Source: Nakamurella sp. A5-74
GTDB lineage: Bacteria > Actinomycetota > Actinomycetes > Mycobacteriales > Nakamurellaceae
Direction of reading: 5' to 3'
DNA: 64,000 bases
Assembly: GCF_040438885.1 (NCBI RefSeq)
Contig: NZ_CP159218.1
Coordinates: 1,922,001-1,986,000, forward strand
Shown here: positions 19,432-29,709 of the stretch, one piece after another
Position numbering within the stretch: the stretch's first letter is position 1
Layout: each line of letters begins with the position of its first letter
The notes under the pieces: generated by a model
Databases searched by the model: none
Told to the model about the DNA's origin: nothing
The model's input: the letters and a program-made list of their open reading frames with translations, nothing else
Made by a program: the position numbers and the translations under genes

Positions 19432-20414
19432 CAGATCCCGCTTCCTGCATCGTCCGCCGGGAATCCGCGGAGGTCCGCGGCCGGCGACTGGATTCCCTCG
19501 GAGTCGAACGCTTCCTTGATCGCACCACGGACGGCGCGCCCGAAAGCCCACTGCGATCCCGCCCGGACGGTGGTGGTGAGCCGGATGATGACAGCTCCCG
19601 ACGTCATCGACACCACGCCCTGCATCTCCGGCGGCGAGATGATGACGTCGGCGAACTCCTCGTCCTGGGCGACGGTGGCCGCCCTGGCGAGGGCGATGTC
19701 GCCGGCTTTCGCAGCGTCGGCCCGGTAGCTCAGCGGAAGATCGATGTTGAGCACCGACTCGCCCTGGCTGGAATTGCCGACGCGCAGCACCTCCCCGTTG
19801 CGGACGTGCCAGAGGGTGCCGTCGACCCCGCGGACGGTGGTCGTCCGGAGATTGACCGCGACCACCGTCCCGCTGGCCTGGCCGAGATCGACGACGTCGC
19901 CCACCCCGTACTGGTCCTCCAGCAGCATCGAGATGCCCGACAGGAAGTCCTTGACCAGGTTCTGGGCACCGAAGCCCAGGGCAACACCGGCGATGCCGGC
20001 GCTCGCCAGCAGCGGAGCCACGTTGATCCCGACCTCGGCCAGGATCAGGATGATCGCCACCGTCCAGATGGTGAACGACAGGATCGAGATCAGCAGCGAT
20101 CCGATGGAGCCGGCCCGCTGGGTGCGCCGCGCCACCCCCTGCGAGCCGAGCACCATCACATCGGCACGCGCCTTGAGCGGCCGCAGGAATCGCGGCGTCG
20201 AGCTCTCCTCCTTCGCCCGGGTGGCCCGACCGATGGCGCGCTTGCCGATCCACCTCGCCAGCAGAGCCAGCACGATGATCAGCAGGATGCGTCCGGCGGC
20301 CTGGACGATCCCGGCAGCATTCTCCGCCAGCCAGCTCACTCCGGTGCCGGAGAAGATGCGCTCGCACCAGCTGCCGACATCGGCAGCACAGTCGGGGACG
20401 ATCTGCACAGGCAC
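19431..20414 (-). CDS. MscS-family mechanosensitive ion channel
   Basis: Small-conductance mechanosensitive channel of about 327 residues that opens on membrane tension to release solutes. Two or three N-terminal hydrophobic helices ([15 protein letters not shown] and a helix around [15 protein letters not shown]) precede the pore-lining [21 protein letters not shown] helix and the beta domain ([20 protein letters not shown]). A cytoplasmic alpha/beta domain follows. The GTG at 20414 was chosen because AGGAAAGGG lies just upstream; the frame is open further up without signals, so the exact start is uncertain. The stop overlaps the start of the haemoglobin gene, coupling a channel with an O2-binding protein. 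Confidence 0.88.
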   Translation of the reverse strand: MPVQIVPDCAADVGSWCERIFSGTGVSWLAENAAGIVQAAGRILLIIVLALLARWIGKRAIGRATRAKEESSTPRFLRPLKARADVMVLGSQGVARRTQRAGSIGSLLISILSFTIWTVAIILILAEVGINVAPLLASAGIAGVALGFGAQNLVKDFLSGISMLLEDQYGVGDVVDLGQASGTVVAVNLRTTTVRGVDGTLWHVRNGEVLRVGNSSQGESVLNIDLPLSYRADAAKAGDIALARAATVAQDEEFADVIISPPEMQGVVSMTSGAVIIRLTTTVRAGSQWAFGRAVRGAIKEAFDSEGIQSPAADLRGFPADDAGSGI

Positions 20415-20607
20415 ACGGGCCCTTTCCTCGTGGACGGGATCACAGCTGGGGGGTACCGACGGGACCGGGTGTGGTCGCGGCGAACCCGCCGTCATGGCAT
20501 CGGTCCGCCGCGCGCGTCCGGTGCGCTCGCCGATGTCCACGGTATCGGGTGACGCGGGCGTGACCCCTCGCCCGATCCGGTCGCCGCGTCGGATACCGTT
20601 GTCCACT

Positions 20608-20838
20608 GTGAACGTCCTCGAGGTTCTTGCGGTCTTCGTCGGAATCCCCGCGGTCATCTACGGGTCGATCGCAGCCCTGACCTTGCTGCCCGGCCGGTCG
20701 GCCGAGCGGGTCAGGTACCGCCCGGGTGAGCCGTGGGACCATGCCCCCCAGTGGTGGGCAGGAGAGACCGCGGTGCAGATCCCGAGTGAAGCTGCCGCGG
20801 CAGGCGCGAAGAGAGGTGGAGCTCGTGGCTCATGGTGA
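20608..20838 (+). CDS. small conserved actinobacterial membrane protein
   Basis: Protein of 76 residues. One N-terminal hydrophobic helix (VLEVLAVFVGIPAVIYGSI) is followed by a basic, aromatic cytoplasmic tail with RVRYRPGEPWDHAPQWWAG, a motif I know from many actinobacterial small membrane proteins of unknown function. GTG start lies 8 nt after a TACCGT hexamer, so the transcript is probably leaderless. The last 14 nt overlap the next gene, which encodes a DUF5130/TPM-like protein; this pairing is common in actinobacteria. The gene is divergent from mscS-glbO. Confidence 0.75.
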   Translation: MNVLEVLAVFVGIPAVIYGSIAALTLLPGRSAERVRYRPGEPWDHAPQWWAGETAVQIPSEAAAAGAKRGGARGSW

Positions 20839-21292
20839 GGTAGCCGTCCCCGAGCAGTCCTCCCAGACTGTCGCACCCTGGAAGGCGCCGTCCGTCGGTC
20901 CCGTCGGGGCCTCGGCCACCGGCCTCGACGCATCACAGCTCAACCTGCTGGACGAGGTGATCCACGCTGCGGAGTTGACGACCGGCCTGCGTTTCTCGGT
21001 CTATCTGGGAGATCTCGGCGTCGACACCCGCGCGTCCGCCGATTCCCTGATCACTGCCCTCGGTGCCGAGTCCCCGGTCGCGGTGGTGCTCGCCGTGTCG
21101 CCCGGACAACGGGTGGTGGAGATCGTCACCGGCGAGGAGTCCGCGCGTCGGATCTCCGACCGCAGCGCGCGGCTGGCCGCACTCTCCACGATCGCCGCGG
21201 CCTCCGAGGGTGATCTCATCGGTGCTTTGGTGAACGGCGTGCGGACGCTCGCCGACCAGGCCGGAACGCTCCCGGAGCGCTCCGGCTGGTAG
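20825..21292 (+). CDS. DUF5130 / TPM-like domain protein
   Basis: Protein of about 155 residues with a Ser/Pro-rich N-terminus followed by an alpha/beta domain. LLDEVIHAAELTTGLRFSVYLGDLG and VAVVLAVSPGQRVVEIVTGEESARRISD resemble the TPM/DUF5130 fold found in putative phosphatase or photosystem-repair-like proteins. No signal peptide is seen. The GTG at 20825 overlaps the previous gene by 14 nt and has a GAGGTGGAG ribosome site. Coupled expression with the small membrane protein suggests that they act together at the membrane; the actual role is unknown. Confidence 0.75.
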   Translation: MAHGEVAVPEQSSQTVAPWKAPSVGPVGASATGLDASQLNLLDEVIHAAELTTGLRFSVYLGDLGVDTRASADSLITALGAESPVAVVLAVSPGQRVVEIVTGEESARRISDRSARLAALSTIAAASEGDLIGALVNGVRTLADQAGTLPERSGW

Positions 21293-21301
21293 TCGGGCGT
21301 C

Positions 21302-21476
21302 GAGGGGATCTCGACGCGCTCGTCCCTCGCTTGCTCGATCAGCGAAAAGTACGGTGGTAGAGCGAGGTAGGGTGCGCCGGTCCTGGCCGAAAGTACGGTG
21401 GTCGAGCGGCGAAGGAGTCGAGACCCCGTTGTGGATCAACAGGGTATCGACGCACTCCGTTCGCTCGACCAGCGTC
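21302..21476. repeat. cluster of dispersed palindromic (REP-like) repeats
   Basis: Degenerate repeats related to TCTCGACNCGCTC..CTCGCTCGATCA. A 20-bp direct repeat AAAGTACGGTGGT(A/C)GAGCG occurs at about 21345 and 21389, and the inverted form (GAGTCGAGACC versus GGTATCGACGCACTC) brackets it. A related copy is at 34694. These fill the gap between two convergent genes and can form hairpins. Confidence 0.6.
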
Positions 21477-21478
21477 GA

Positions 21479-24049
<2,571 letters not shown>

Positions 24050-24178
24050 GTATGTCCTTTCGCGTGACGATCCGGGAACAAACCTAGTCTCCGTACGGGT
24101 TGGCAGGGATGAGGCGGGTACTGCGCGCTGACATCGCGGTCGCCTGCCGCCCGAGCTGCGACCACAGAAGAGGACCGG

Positions 24179-24841
24179 ATGACCACCCAGATCGACCAGG
24201 AAGCTCCCACCAGCGGCACCGACCGGCAGACCGCGACCTTCTACTTCGACCCCATCTGTCCCTTCGCCTGGGTCACCTCTCGGTGGATCCTGGAGGTCCA
24301 GAAGGTGCGCGCGGTGGACGTCGACTTCCGGGTGATGAGCCTGGCCGTGCTCAACGACGGTCGCGACCTTTCCGACAGCTACCGGGACATGATGACGAAG
24401 GCCTGGGGCCCGGTCCGGGTCGCCATCGCCATCCAGCAGCAGCACGGCGCCGAGCACCTGCTGCCCTTCTACACCGCGATCGGGACGAAGATCCACGACG
24501 AGGGACGCACCGAGGAGACCGGCGAGCGCAACTACCTGCCGTTGATCGCGGAGGCGCTCGCCGAAGTCGGTCTGCCGGCCGAGCTGATCGACGCTGCGAG
24601 CTCCACGGACTTCGACGAGGAGCTCAAGGCCAGCCACCACCGCGGTATGGACCCGGTCGGTGACGAGGTGGGCACGCCCACCATCCATTTCGGCGAGACC
24701 GCCTTCTTCGGCCCGGTCATCACCCGGATCCCACGCGGCGAGGAGGCCGGGAAGCTGTGGGACGGTACGGTCGCGATCGCGTCGTTCCCGTACTTCTTCG
24801 AGATCAAGCGCTCCCGTACGGAGGATCCGCAGTTCGACTGA
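24179..24841 (+). CDS. DsbA-family mycothiol-dependent reductase homologue (Rv2466c-like), CPFA active site
   Basis: Thioredoxin-fold protein of 220 residues close to M. tuberculosis Rv2466c, a mycothiol-dependent reductase. Shared features are [32 protein letters not shown], the [10 protein letters not shown] helix, [17 protein letters not shown] with the cis-proline, and the RTEDPQFD tail. Rv2466c carries CPWC; here the site is Cys27-Pro-Phe-Ala30, so the resolving cysteine is missing and only monothiol chemistry is possible. The ATG follows an AGAGGACCGG ribosome site. The gene is divergent from pepN, a conserved arrangement. A set of 21-bp repeats begins just after the stop codon. Confidence 0.9.
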   Translation: MTTQIDQEAPTSGTDRQTATFYFDPICPFAWVTSRWILEVQKVRAVDVDFRVMSLAVLNDGRDLSDSYRDMMTKAWGPVRVAIAIQQQHGAEHLLPFYTAIGTKIHDEGRTEETGERNYLPLIAEALAEVGLPAELIDAASSTDFDEELKASHHRGMDPVGDEVGTPTIHFGETAFFGPVITRIPRGEEAGKLWDGTVAIASFPYFFEIKRSRTEDPQFD

Positions 24842-24845
24842 CCTT

Positions 24846-24903
24846 CTCTGAGGTACGGCTGGGCTGCTCGGAGGTACGGCTGGGCTGCTCGGAGGTACGG
24901 CTG
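24846..24903. repeat. 21-bp tandem repeat, nearly three copies
   Basis: The unit GAGGTACGGCTGGGCTGCTC plus G is repeated with almost no change between the mycothiol reductase gene and the USP gene. 21 bp is two helical turns and keeps any reading frame open, but no ribosome site or gene is associated with it. Confidence 0.85.
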
Positions 24904-24986
24904 CGCGCGCCGTGTCGACTCGGGCGCACCGCCGGCCGGCGAAGACGGCTATCGTTCGCTCGTCCAGCGGTGTGGGAGGAGTTCGG

Positions 24987-25535
24987 ATGTCGAAGAGCAC
25001 AGGCAGCGATGCCACGGCAGGCGGGGAGCAGCCGCCTCCGTTCCCCGAGGGTCTGCGCACGTCGGCCGGGCTCCCGGTGCCTCCCGACCTCGCCAGCGGT
25101 CCGGTGATCGTCGGGGTCGACGAGGCCACCACCTGCGGACGACCGTTGCGGGCGGCTGTGTTCCTCTCCTTGGCTCTGGAGCGCCCGCTGCTGTTGGTGC
25201 ACGTGCGCCGCCGCAGTCTGCCGGTGATCGAGGGTTACCTGCCGGTGCCCGAGGAGACGGTCCTGGGCGAGCAGATCCAGGACGAGTTGGAGCGCGAGCT
25301 GGTCAAGGCGCTGCAGGCCTCGCATGATCTGTCCGGGGTGCGGTGGGAGCTGATGACCACGCTCGGTGACGCGGGCAGTGAGCTGGCGCGGATCGCCCGC
25401 GAACGTGACGCGGCCTGCGTGGTGGTGGGCAAACGACACACCGGTTTTGCCGAACTGCTGCACCGCATCGCGTCCGGCTCGGTGTCGCGAGCGATGGTGT
25501 CGGCGGGCCAGTGGCCGGTGCTGGTGGTTCCCTGA
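24987..25535 (+). CDS. universal stress protein family
   Basis: Protein of 182 residues. After a 30-residue Gly/Pro-rich leader, the USP fold begins with GPVIVGVDEATTCGRPLRAA. It includes LLLVHVRRRSLPVIEGY and ends with AACVVVGKRHTGFAELLHRIASGSVSRAM plus PVLVVP. The GX2GX9GS-type ATP-binding motif is only partly kept (VGKRH..GSVS), so ATP binding is uncertain. USPs modulate stress and dormancy responses; no partner is defined here. The start has a GGGAGGAG site 5 nt ahead of the ATG. rpiB follows 52 bp downstream. Confidence 0.85.
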   Translation: MSKSTGSDATAGGEQPPPFPEGLRTSAGLPVPPDLASGPVIVGVDEATTCGRPLRAAVFLSLALERPLLLVHVRRRSLPVIEGYLPVPEETVLGEQIQDELERELVKALQASHDLSGVRWELMTTLGDAGSELARIARERDAACVVVGKRHTGFAELLHRIASGSVSRAMVSAGQWPVLVVP

Positions 25536-25587
25536 GCCGCAGTGGCCGCCGGGACATCGAGCAACGGGGACATGGAACAATCGCGGG

Positions 25588-26061
25588 ATGCGCGTGCACA
25601 TCGGCTCGGACCATGCCGGCTTCGAACTGAAGACCCATCTGCTGGCCGCCCTGGCGGAGGCCGGTCACGAGGTGATCGACACGGGCCCGCGCCAGTACGA
25701 CCCCCAGGACGACTACCCCCCGTTCTGCCTGCAGACCGGCCGTGACGTGGTCGCCGACCCCGGCAGCCTCGGCGTGGTGATCGGCGGCAGCGGCAACGGT
25801 GAGCAGATCGCCGCCAACAAGGTCGCCGGAGTCCGTGCAGCGCTGGCCTGGTCGGTCGAGACCGCGCAGCTCGCGCGCGAGCACAACGACGCGAACGTCA
25901 TCTCGATCGGCGCCCGGATGCACGACGAGCAGACTGCGACGGAACTGGTGCTGACGTTCGTGCGTACCGCGTTCTCCGGCGATCCGCGGCACGTGCGTCG
26001 GATCGGCCTGGTTGCCGCCTACGAGGCAGACCCGCAGGACCAGGACATCCCGATCTCCTGA
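25588..26061 (+). CDS. rpiB: ribose-5-phosphate isomerase B
   Basis: Cytosolic isomerase of 157 residues converting ribulose 5-phosphate and ribose 5-phosphate in the pentose phosphate pathway. The N-terminus MRVHIGSDHAGFELK carries the RpiB signature, and GGSGNGEQIAANK carries Glu72 in place of the catalytic Cys of E. coli RpiB, which is the mycobacterial-type active site (Rv2465c). RTAFSGDPRHVRRI supplies phosphate-binding Arg/His. An AACAAT hexamer ends 6 nt before the ATG, so the transcript is probably leaderless. The G6PDH of the same pathway is at 53.3 kb. Confidence 0.95.
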   Translation: MRVHIGSDHAGFELKTHLLAALAEAGHEVIDTGPRQYDPQDDYPPFCLQTGRDVVADPGSLGVVIGGSGNGEQIAANKVAGVRAALAWSVETAQLAREHNDANVISIGARMHDEQTATELVLTFVRTAFSGDPRHVRRIGLVAAYEADPQDQDIPIS

Positions 26062-26178
26062 CGCTGCTGGATCTCGCCCGACACTGCTGGGCTGCCCGAC
26101 ACTGCTGGGTCGCCTGACGCTGCCGGACGCTGCCGGATCTCCTCACGCCGCCGGAGCAGTCGTTCGGAGCCGGGGATG

Positions 26179-26877
26179 TCAGTCGCCCCGCCGGGTTCCG
26201 TCCACTGCGGGACGGGACCTGGTCCGACTCTCCTGACCGGGAGTCGTGGTGCCTTTCGTGGGAAGGGGCTCCGGCGGACGGTAGTGCCTGCGCACGATCA
26301 CCAGCTCGGCCTCGGCCGCCGCCAGGTCCGCGGGGCCGGGAGCAGCCCAGTCGCGGGCGCGCATGGCCTCCGCGGAGGGGACTTGGGTGGAGCGGTTGCC
26401 CTCCAACCCGTGCAGACCACGTTCACTCGACGGCCGACGTCCCCGCGGCGGCTCGGGGGAAAGTTTCGCACCGGCGACCTTCGTTTCCGCGACTTTCGCC
26501 GCGGACTCCGCGGCCAGTCGCTCGGAACGGTTGCGGCGCTTCTTGTCCCGCCGCCGATCCGCCCTCGCCACCGGGTCGGACGCTGCTGTTGAGTCGGACG
26601 CTGCTGTTGGGTCGGACGCTGCTGTTGGGTCGGACGCTGCTGTTGGATCGGCTGCCTCTGCTGCCGGCTCGGGTGCCGCAGCGGTCATCGACAAGTGTTC
26701 CGGGTCGGGTGTCGGCCCCTGCCGGTCCAGGCCGGCGATCGGTGGACCGGCAGGTCGACTGGCGGCCCGGCGGCGCCGACGAACCCGGTGCCCCTGGTCG
26801 GGAGTGGAGTCGCCCGCGGGCAGTTGGCCCGCGGGCAGTCCGTCTCCCGACGGTCCGTCCGAACCGGAGCCGGTCAC
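26179..26877 (-). CDS. hypothetical low-complexity protein downstream of phosphofructokinase
   Basis: Predicted disordered protein of about 232 residues. The first 80 are Gly/Pro/Arg-rich. Then comes a repeat of SDPTAA (about four or five copies, encoded by 18-bp DNA repeats), a basic cluster RADRRRDKKRRNRSER, and a better conserved C-terminal part with AMRARDWAAPGPADLAAAEAELVIVRRHY. That last segment looks like the functional piece. GTG at 26877 is 15 bp after the phosphofructokinase stop codon with a weak GGAAG site; an internal ATG upstream of the SDPTAA repeat could be the true start. Same strand as the phosphofructokinase, probably co-transcribed. Function unknown. Confidence 0.5.
   Translation of the reverse strand: MTGSGSDGPSGDGLPAGQLPAGDSTPDQGHRVRRRRRAASRPAGPPIAGLDRQGPTPDPEHLSMTAAAPEPAAEAADPTAASDPTAASDPTAASDSTAASDPVARADRRRDKKRRNRSERLAAESAAKVAETKVAGAKLSPEPPRGRRPSSERGLHGLEGNRSTQVPSAEAMRARDWAAPGPADLAAAEAELVIVRRHYRPPEPLPTKGTTTPGQESRTRSRPAVDGTRRGD
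26574..26658. repeat. 18-bp tandem repeat inside a coding region
   Basis: The unit GTCGGACGCTGCTGTTGG occurs about four times in a row and encodes SDPTAA on the minus strand. Copies differ at one or two bases, which points to recent expansion by slippage. Confidence 0.85.
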
Positions 26878-26891
26878 AGTCGCTTCCGCAC

Positions 26892-28151
26892 TCAGTGGCT
26901 GGCAGCCGCGACCGCGGGCCCCTGGCCGATGTCGTCCAGCATCGCGGTGAACCACGGCGCCGACAGGTCGAAGGCCTTGCCGCCCTTGATCCGCTCGAAC
27001 TCGATGGCGCGCAGGCGATCTCCCTGTTCCTCGTCGTGCCCGATCACCCCGGACTCGCCGCGCAGCGCGCACTCGACGGCCAGGTCGGTCATCGACTTGA
27101 TGAGCCGCAGGTCTTCGGTGTTCGCCGGCGCCGAGCGCGCGTAGTAGCCGGACTTCTGCACCAACACCTTCTCGGCACCCAACTTCTCCGCGAACTGCTT
27201 CGCGAACCAGGCACCGGGGTTGATCTCGTCCAGCCGGACGTGCCCGAATGCATCCCGGCGCACTTCGGCGCCGGAGTTCTCGAGCTCGGAGACGATCGTG
27301 TCAACGCCCGCACCCTCGGACAGGAAGATCGTGACGTTGCCGACGGTGTCCATCACCTCACTCAGGCGGGCGGCTTCGGACTCGATGTCGAATCGGGCCT
27401 CGGGCACGTAGACCGCGTGCACGTCCCACGCTTCGCGGGACAATCCGATGGCGGGCAACCATTCCTGGCTGTCCAGCCAGGTGCGGTACTCGGCCGCAGT
27501 GGCAGCGGTCAGCCAGCCGCAGTGCCTGCCCATCACCTCGTGCACGATGAGCATCCGGCCACCGACATTGTGTTCTGCCAACACGTTCCGCGAGAACTTC
27601 GCGCCCTCCTCGGCCGCGGTCCAGGCGCCGAGCGACTGCCGGATCGGGATCACATCGTTGTCGATCGTCTTGGGGAGCCCGACAACGGTCAGCTCGTAGC
27701 CGCCCGAGTGCAGGAACTTCGCCAGATCGGCCGCGGTGGTGTTGGTGTCGTCACCGCCGATGGTGTGCAGCACGTCGACACCGTCCTCGGTCAGCCGGCC
27801 GGCGGCCACCGCGAGCGGATCGTCACCCTCGGCGACCAGCCCGCGCTTCACCAGATCCTTGACGTTGGTGAGCTTCACCCGGGAGTTGCCGAGCGGGGAC
27901 CCGCCGAACGAATGCAACACACCGGCCCGTGCCCGCACCTCGGGGGTGACGGTGACACTGTCGCCGGACAGCAGTCCCTGGTAGCCGTGCTTGTACGCGA
28001 TGATCTCGACGTCCGGGGCGATCTCGGAGTAGCGCTCGATCAGGCCGCCGACCGCGGACGACAGACAGGGCGCGTAGCCACCGGCGGTGAGCAGGGCGAC
28101 CCTGCGGACGGGACGTGCTGAGGTCTGGGCAGCGGACTGCGAATCAGGCAT
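26892..28151 (-). CDS. pfp: pyrophosphate-dependent 6-phosphofructokinase
   Basis: Phosphofructokinase of 419 residues, phosphorylating fructose 6-phosphate, a control step of glycolysis. GGDDTNT (residues 132-138) and PKTIDND (160-166) are PPi-type signatures: ATP-dependent enzymes have GGDGS and PGTIDND. The second Asp of GGDD and the Lys of PKTIDND block ATP and favour pyrophosphate, so the reaction should be reversible. MGRHCGWL near residue 207 is the sugar-phosphate loop. The ATG follows TAGGCT by 7 nt, which suggests a leaderless transcript. The hypothetical gene downstream is probably in the same transcript. Confidence 0.93.
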   Translation of the reverse strand: MPDSQSAAQTSARPVRRVALLTAGGYAPCLSSAVGGLIERYSEIAPDVEIIAYKHGYQGLLSGDSVTVTPEVRARAGVLHSFGGSPLGNSRVKLTNVKDLVKRGLVAEGDDPLAVAAGRLTEDGVDVLHTIGGDDTNTTAADLAKFLHSGGYELTVVGLPKTIDNDVIPIRQSLGAWTAAEEGAKFSRNVLAEHNVGGRMLIVHEVMGRHCGWLTAATAAEYRTWLDSQEWLPAIGLSREAWDVHAVYVPEARFDIESEAARLSEVMDTVGNVTIFLSEGAGVDTIVSELENSGAEVRRDAFGHVRLDEINPGAWFAKQFAEKLGAEKVLVQKSGYYARSAPANTEDLRLIKSMTDLAVECALRGESGVIGHDEEQGDRLRAIEFERIKGGKAFDLSAPWFTAMLDDIGQGPAVAAASH

Positions 28152-28175
28152 GGGGCCCAGCCTAAACGGCTGCGA

Positions 28176-29399
28176 TCACCCGGTTCCGTCGGACCGCGTG
28201 CGGGGGAGTCGACCCCGGGTGACGGCCAGGTACAGGCCGCCCCCGAGCAGGGCCCAGAAAGCCGGGCCGATGCCGGCGACGGTGATACCGGAGGCGCCGA
28301 TGAGGAACGCCACCGCAGCGGCGTCCCGGTGGTCGACGTCGCCCAGCGCCGAGCGGGCAGCACCGGCGAAGGCGCCGATCAGCGCCAGGCCCGCGATGGT
28401 CTCCATCAGCCCCGCCGGCGCCGCGCCGGCGGCGGCAGTGATCCCGGCCGCCAACGGACCGAACGCGGTGTAGACCACCCCGGCAGCAACCCCGGCGACC
28501 CACCGGCGGGACGGATCCGGGTGAGCCTGCGGACCCGCAGCCAACGCCGCGGAGATCGCTGCGAAGTTGATCGTGTGCCCACCCAGGAACGCCGTTCCGA
28601 CCGACGTCGCGCCGGTGTAGAGCAGCACGGGTGCAACCGGGGCCTGGTACCCGAACGACTTCAGCACTGCGATCCCAGGGATGTTCTGGCTCGTCATGGT
28701 GACCAGGAACAGCGGCACACCCAGCGCAAGGATCGCCACCGGATCCCAGGCAGGCGTGACGATCTCGACCACCGGGGTCAGCGACCCCGCCGGCAGGTGG
28801 GCGAACGCCCCGGAGACGACCATCACCACGACAGCCGCCGCGAGCGCTCCGGGAACTGCCCAGCGGGGCGCGAACCTGACCAGCAGCAACCAGACGGCGA
28901 TCACCGGAAGGATCGCTCCCGGGGAGGCAACCGCCGCCCGGAACGGGGCGACGCAGAGTGTGAGCAGTACGCCGGCGAGCATCGCGTTCGCCAACGCCAG
29001 CGGGATCCGGGCGATCAGCCCTCCCAACGGCCGGATCGCGCCACAGGCGATCACCAGTACGGCGGCGACCACGAACGCGCCCACTGCTCCGCGGAAGCCC
29101 AGCGCCGGGGTCGCGGCGCCGGCGAGCAGCGCTGCCCCTGGCGTCGACCACGCCATCGTGATCGGCATCCGGAACCGCCGGGAGAAGACCGCCGATCCGA
29201 TTCCCATCGCGATCGAGAGCGCCAGCAGACCCGAACTCGCCTGCGCCGAGGTGGCACCGACGGCGCGCAGGCCGGCGAGCACGACGGCGAAGGAACTGGT
29301 GAAGCCGACGACAGCGGTGACCACCCCCGCGGTGATCGCGGTCGTCAGGCCCGAGCCGGTTGGCGTGGAGTCGACGGCGGGGCGCGGAGTGCTGGCCAT
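28176..29399 (-). CDS. benE: BenE-type benzoate/H+ symporter
   Basis: Polytopic membrane protein of about 407 residues with 11-12 hydrophobic helices, matching the benzoate/H+ symporter BenE family, which imports benzoate by proton symport. Family hallmarks include GFTSSFAVVLAGLRAVGAT, FRMPITMAWSTPGAALLA, the TMTSQNIPGIAVLKSFGYQAP stretch, and GTAFLGGHTINFAAISAALAAG. Start ATG 29399 was chosen because the protein there begins just before the first helix; the frame extends upstream. A degradative thiolase of the 3-oxoadipate type is at the other end of the window, but no benzoate dioxygenase genes are present, so the substrate is uncertain. Confidence 0.88.
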   Translation of the reverse strand: MASTPRPAVDSTPTGSGLTTAITAGVVTAVVGFTSSFAVVLAGLRAVGATSAQASSGLLALSIAMGIGSAVFSRRFRMPITMAWSTPGAALLAGAATPALGFRGAVGAFVVAAVLVIACGAIRPLGGLIARIPLALANAMLAGVLLTLCVAPFRAAVASPGAILPVIAVWLLLVRFAPRWAVPGALAAAVVVMVVSGAFAHLPAGSLTPVVEIVTPAWDPVAILALGVPLFLVTMTSQNIPGIAVLKSFGYQAPVAPVLLYTGATSVGTAFLGGHTINFAAISAALAAGPQAHPDPSRRWVAGVAAGVVYTAFGPLAAGITAAAGAAPAGLMETIAGLALIGAFAGAARSALGDVDHRDAAAVAFLIGASGITVAGIGPAFWALLGGGLYLAVTRGRLPRTRSDGTG

Positions 29400-29603
29400 T
29401 CCCAGAGGGTGACAGAACGTCGTACGGCTGCTGCAGCCGCCCCGCTGCCCGATGTGTGCCGTTCCGGGCAGCGCCCGAACGTGCAAGCACCCGTCCGATC
29501 CGCACTCAGAGATCGATCTCTTCGCGACGCTCCGAAAGCGTGTGACGGCAGGGTTACGGAATCGTTACCCCATTCGAGGCCCGAGGGCTTGCAAAAGCGC
29601 GTT

Positions 29604-29615
29604 GAAAACGTTTTC
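29604..29615. promoter_or_regulatory. LacI-type operator upstream of the sugar-importer operon
   Basis: Perfect 12-bp palindrome GAAAACGTTTTC with the central CG typical of LacI/GalR-family operators. It lies 95 bp upstream of the binding-protein start, and a LacI-family gene closes the operon. The rest of the 310-bp divergent gap to benE (29400-29709) shows no other clear signal. Confidence 0.85.
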
Positions 29616-29709
29616 GTACAGGGGTGCGCTGTGAAGTGGTTCACAGGCACCCCGGTGTGCAGTGCCGGAACTGTGCAGGACCGGAACAACGACGTCCCAG
29701 AGAGGCTCC

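Noticed and set aside
24804-25601. Minus-strand frame over the 21-bp repeat and USP gene
   Set aside because: The repeat has a 21-bp period, so it is open in several frames; the amino-acid make-up is unlike a protein.
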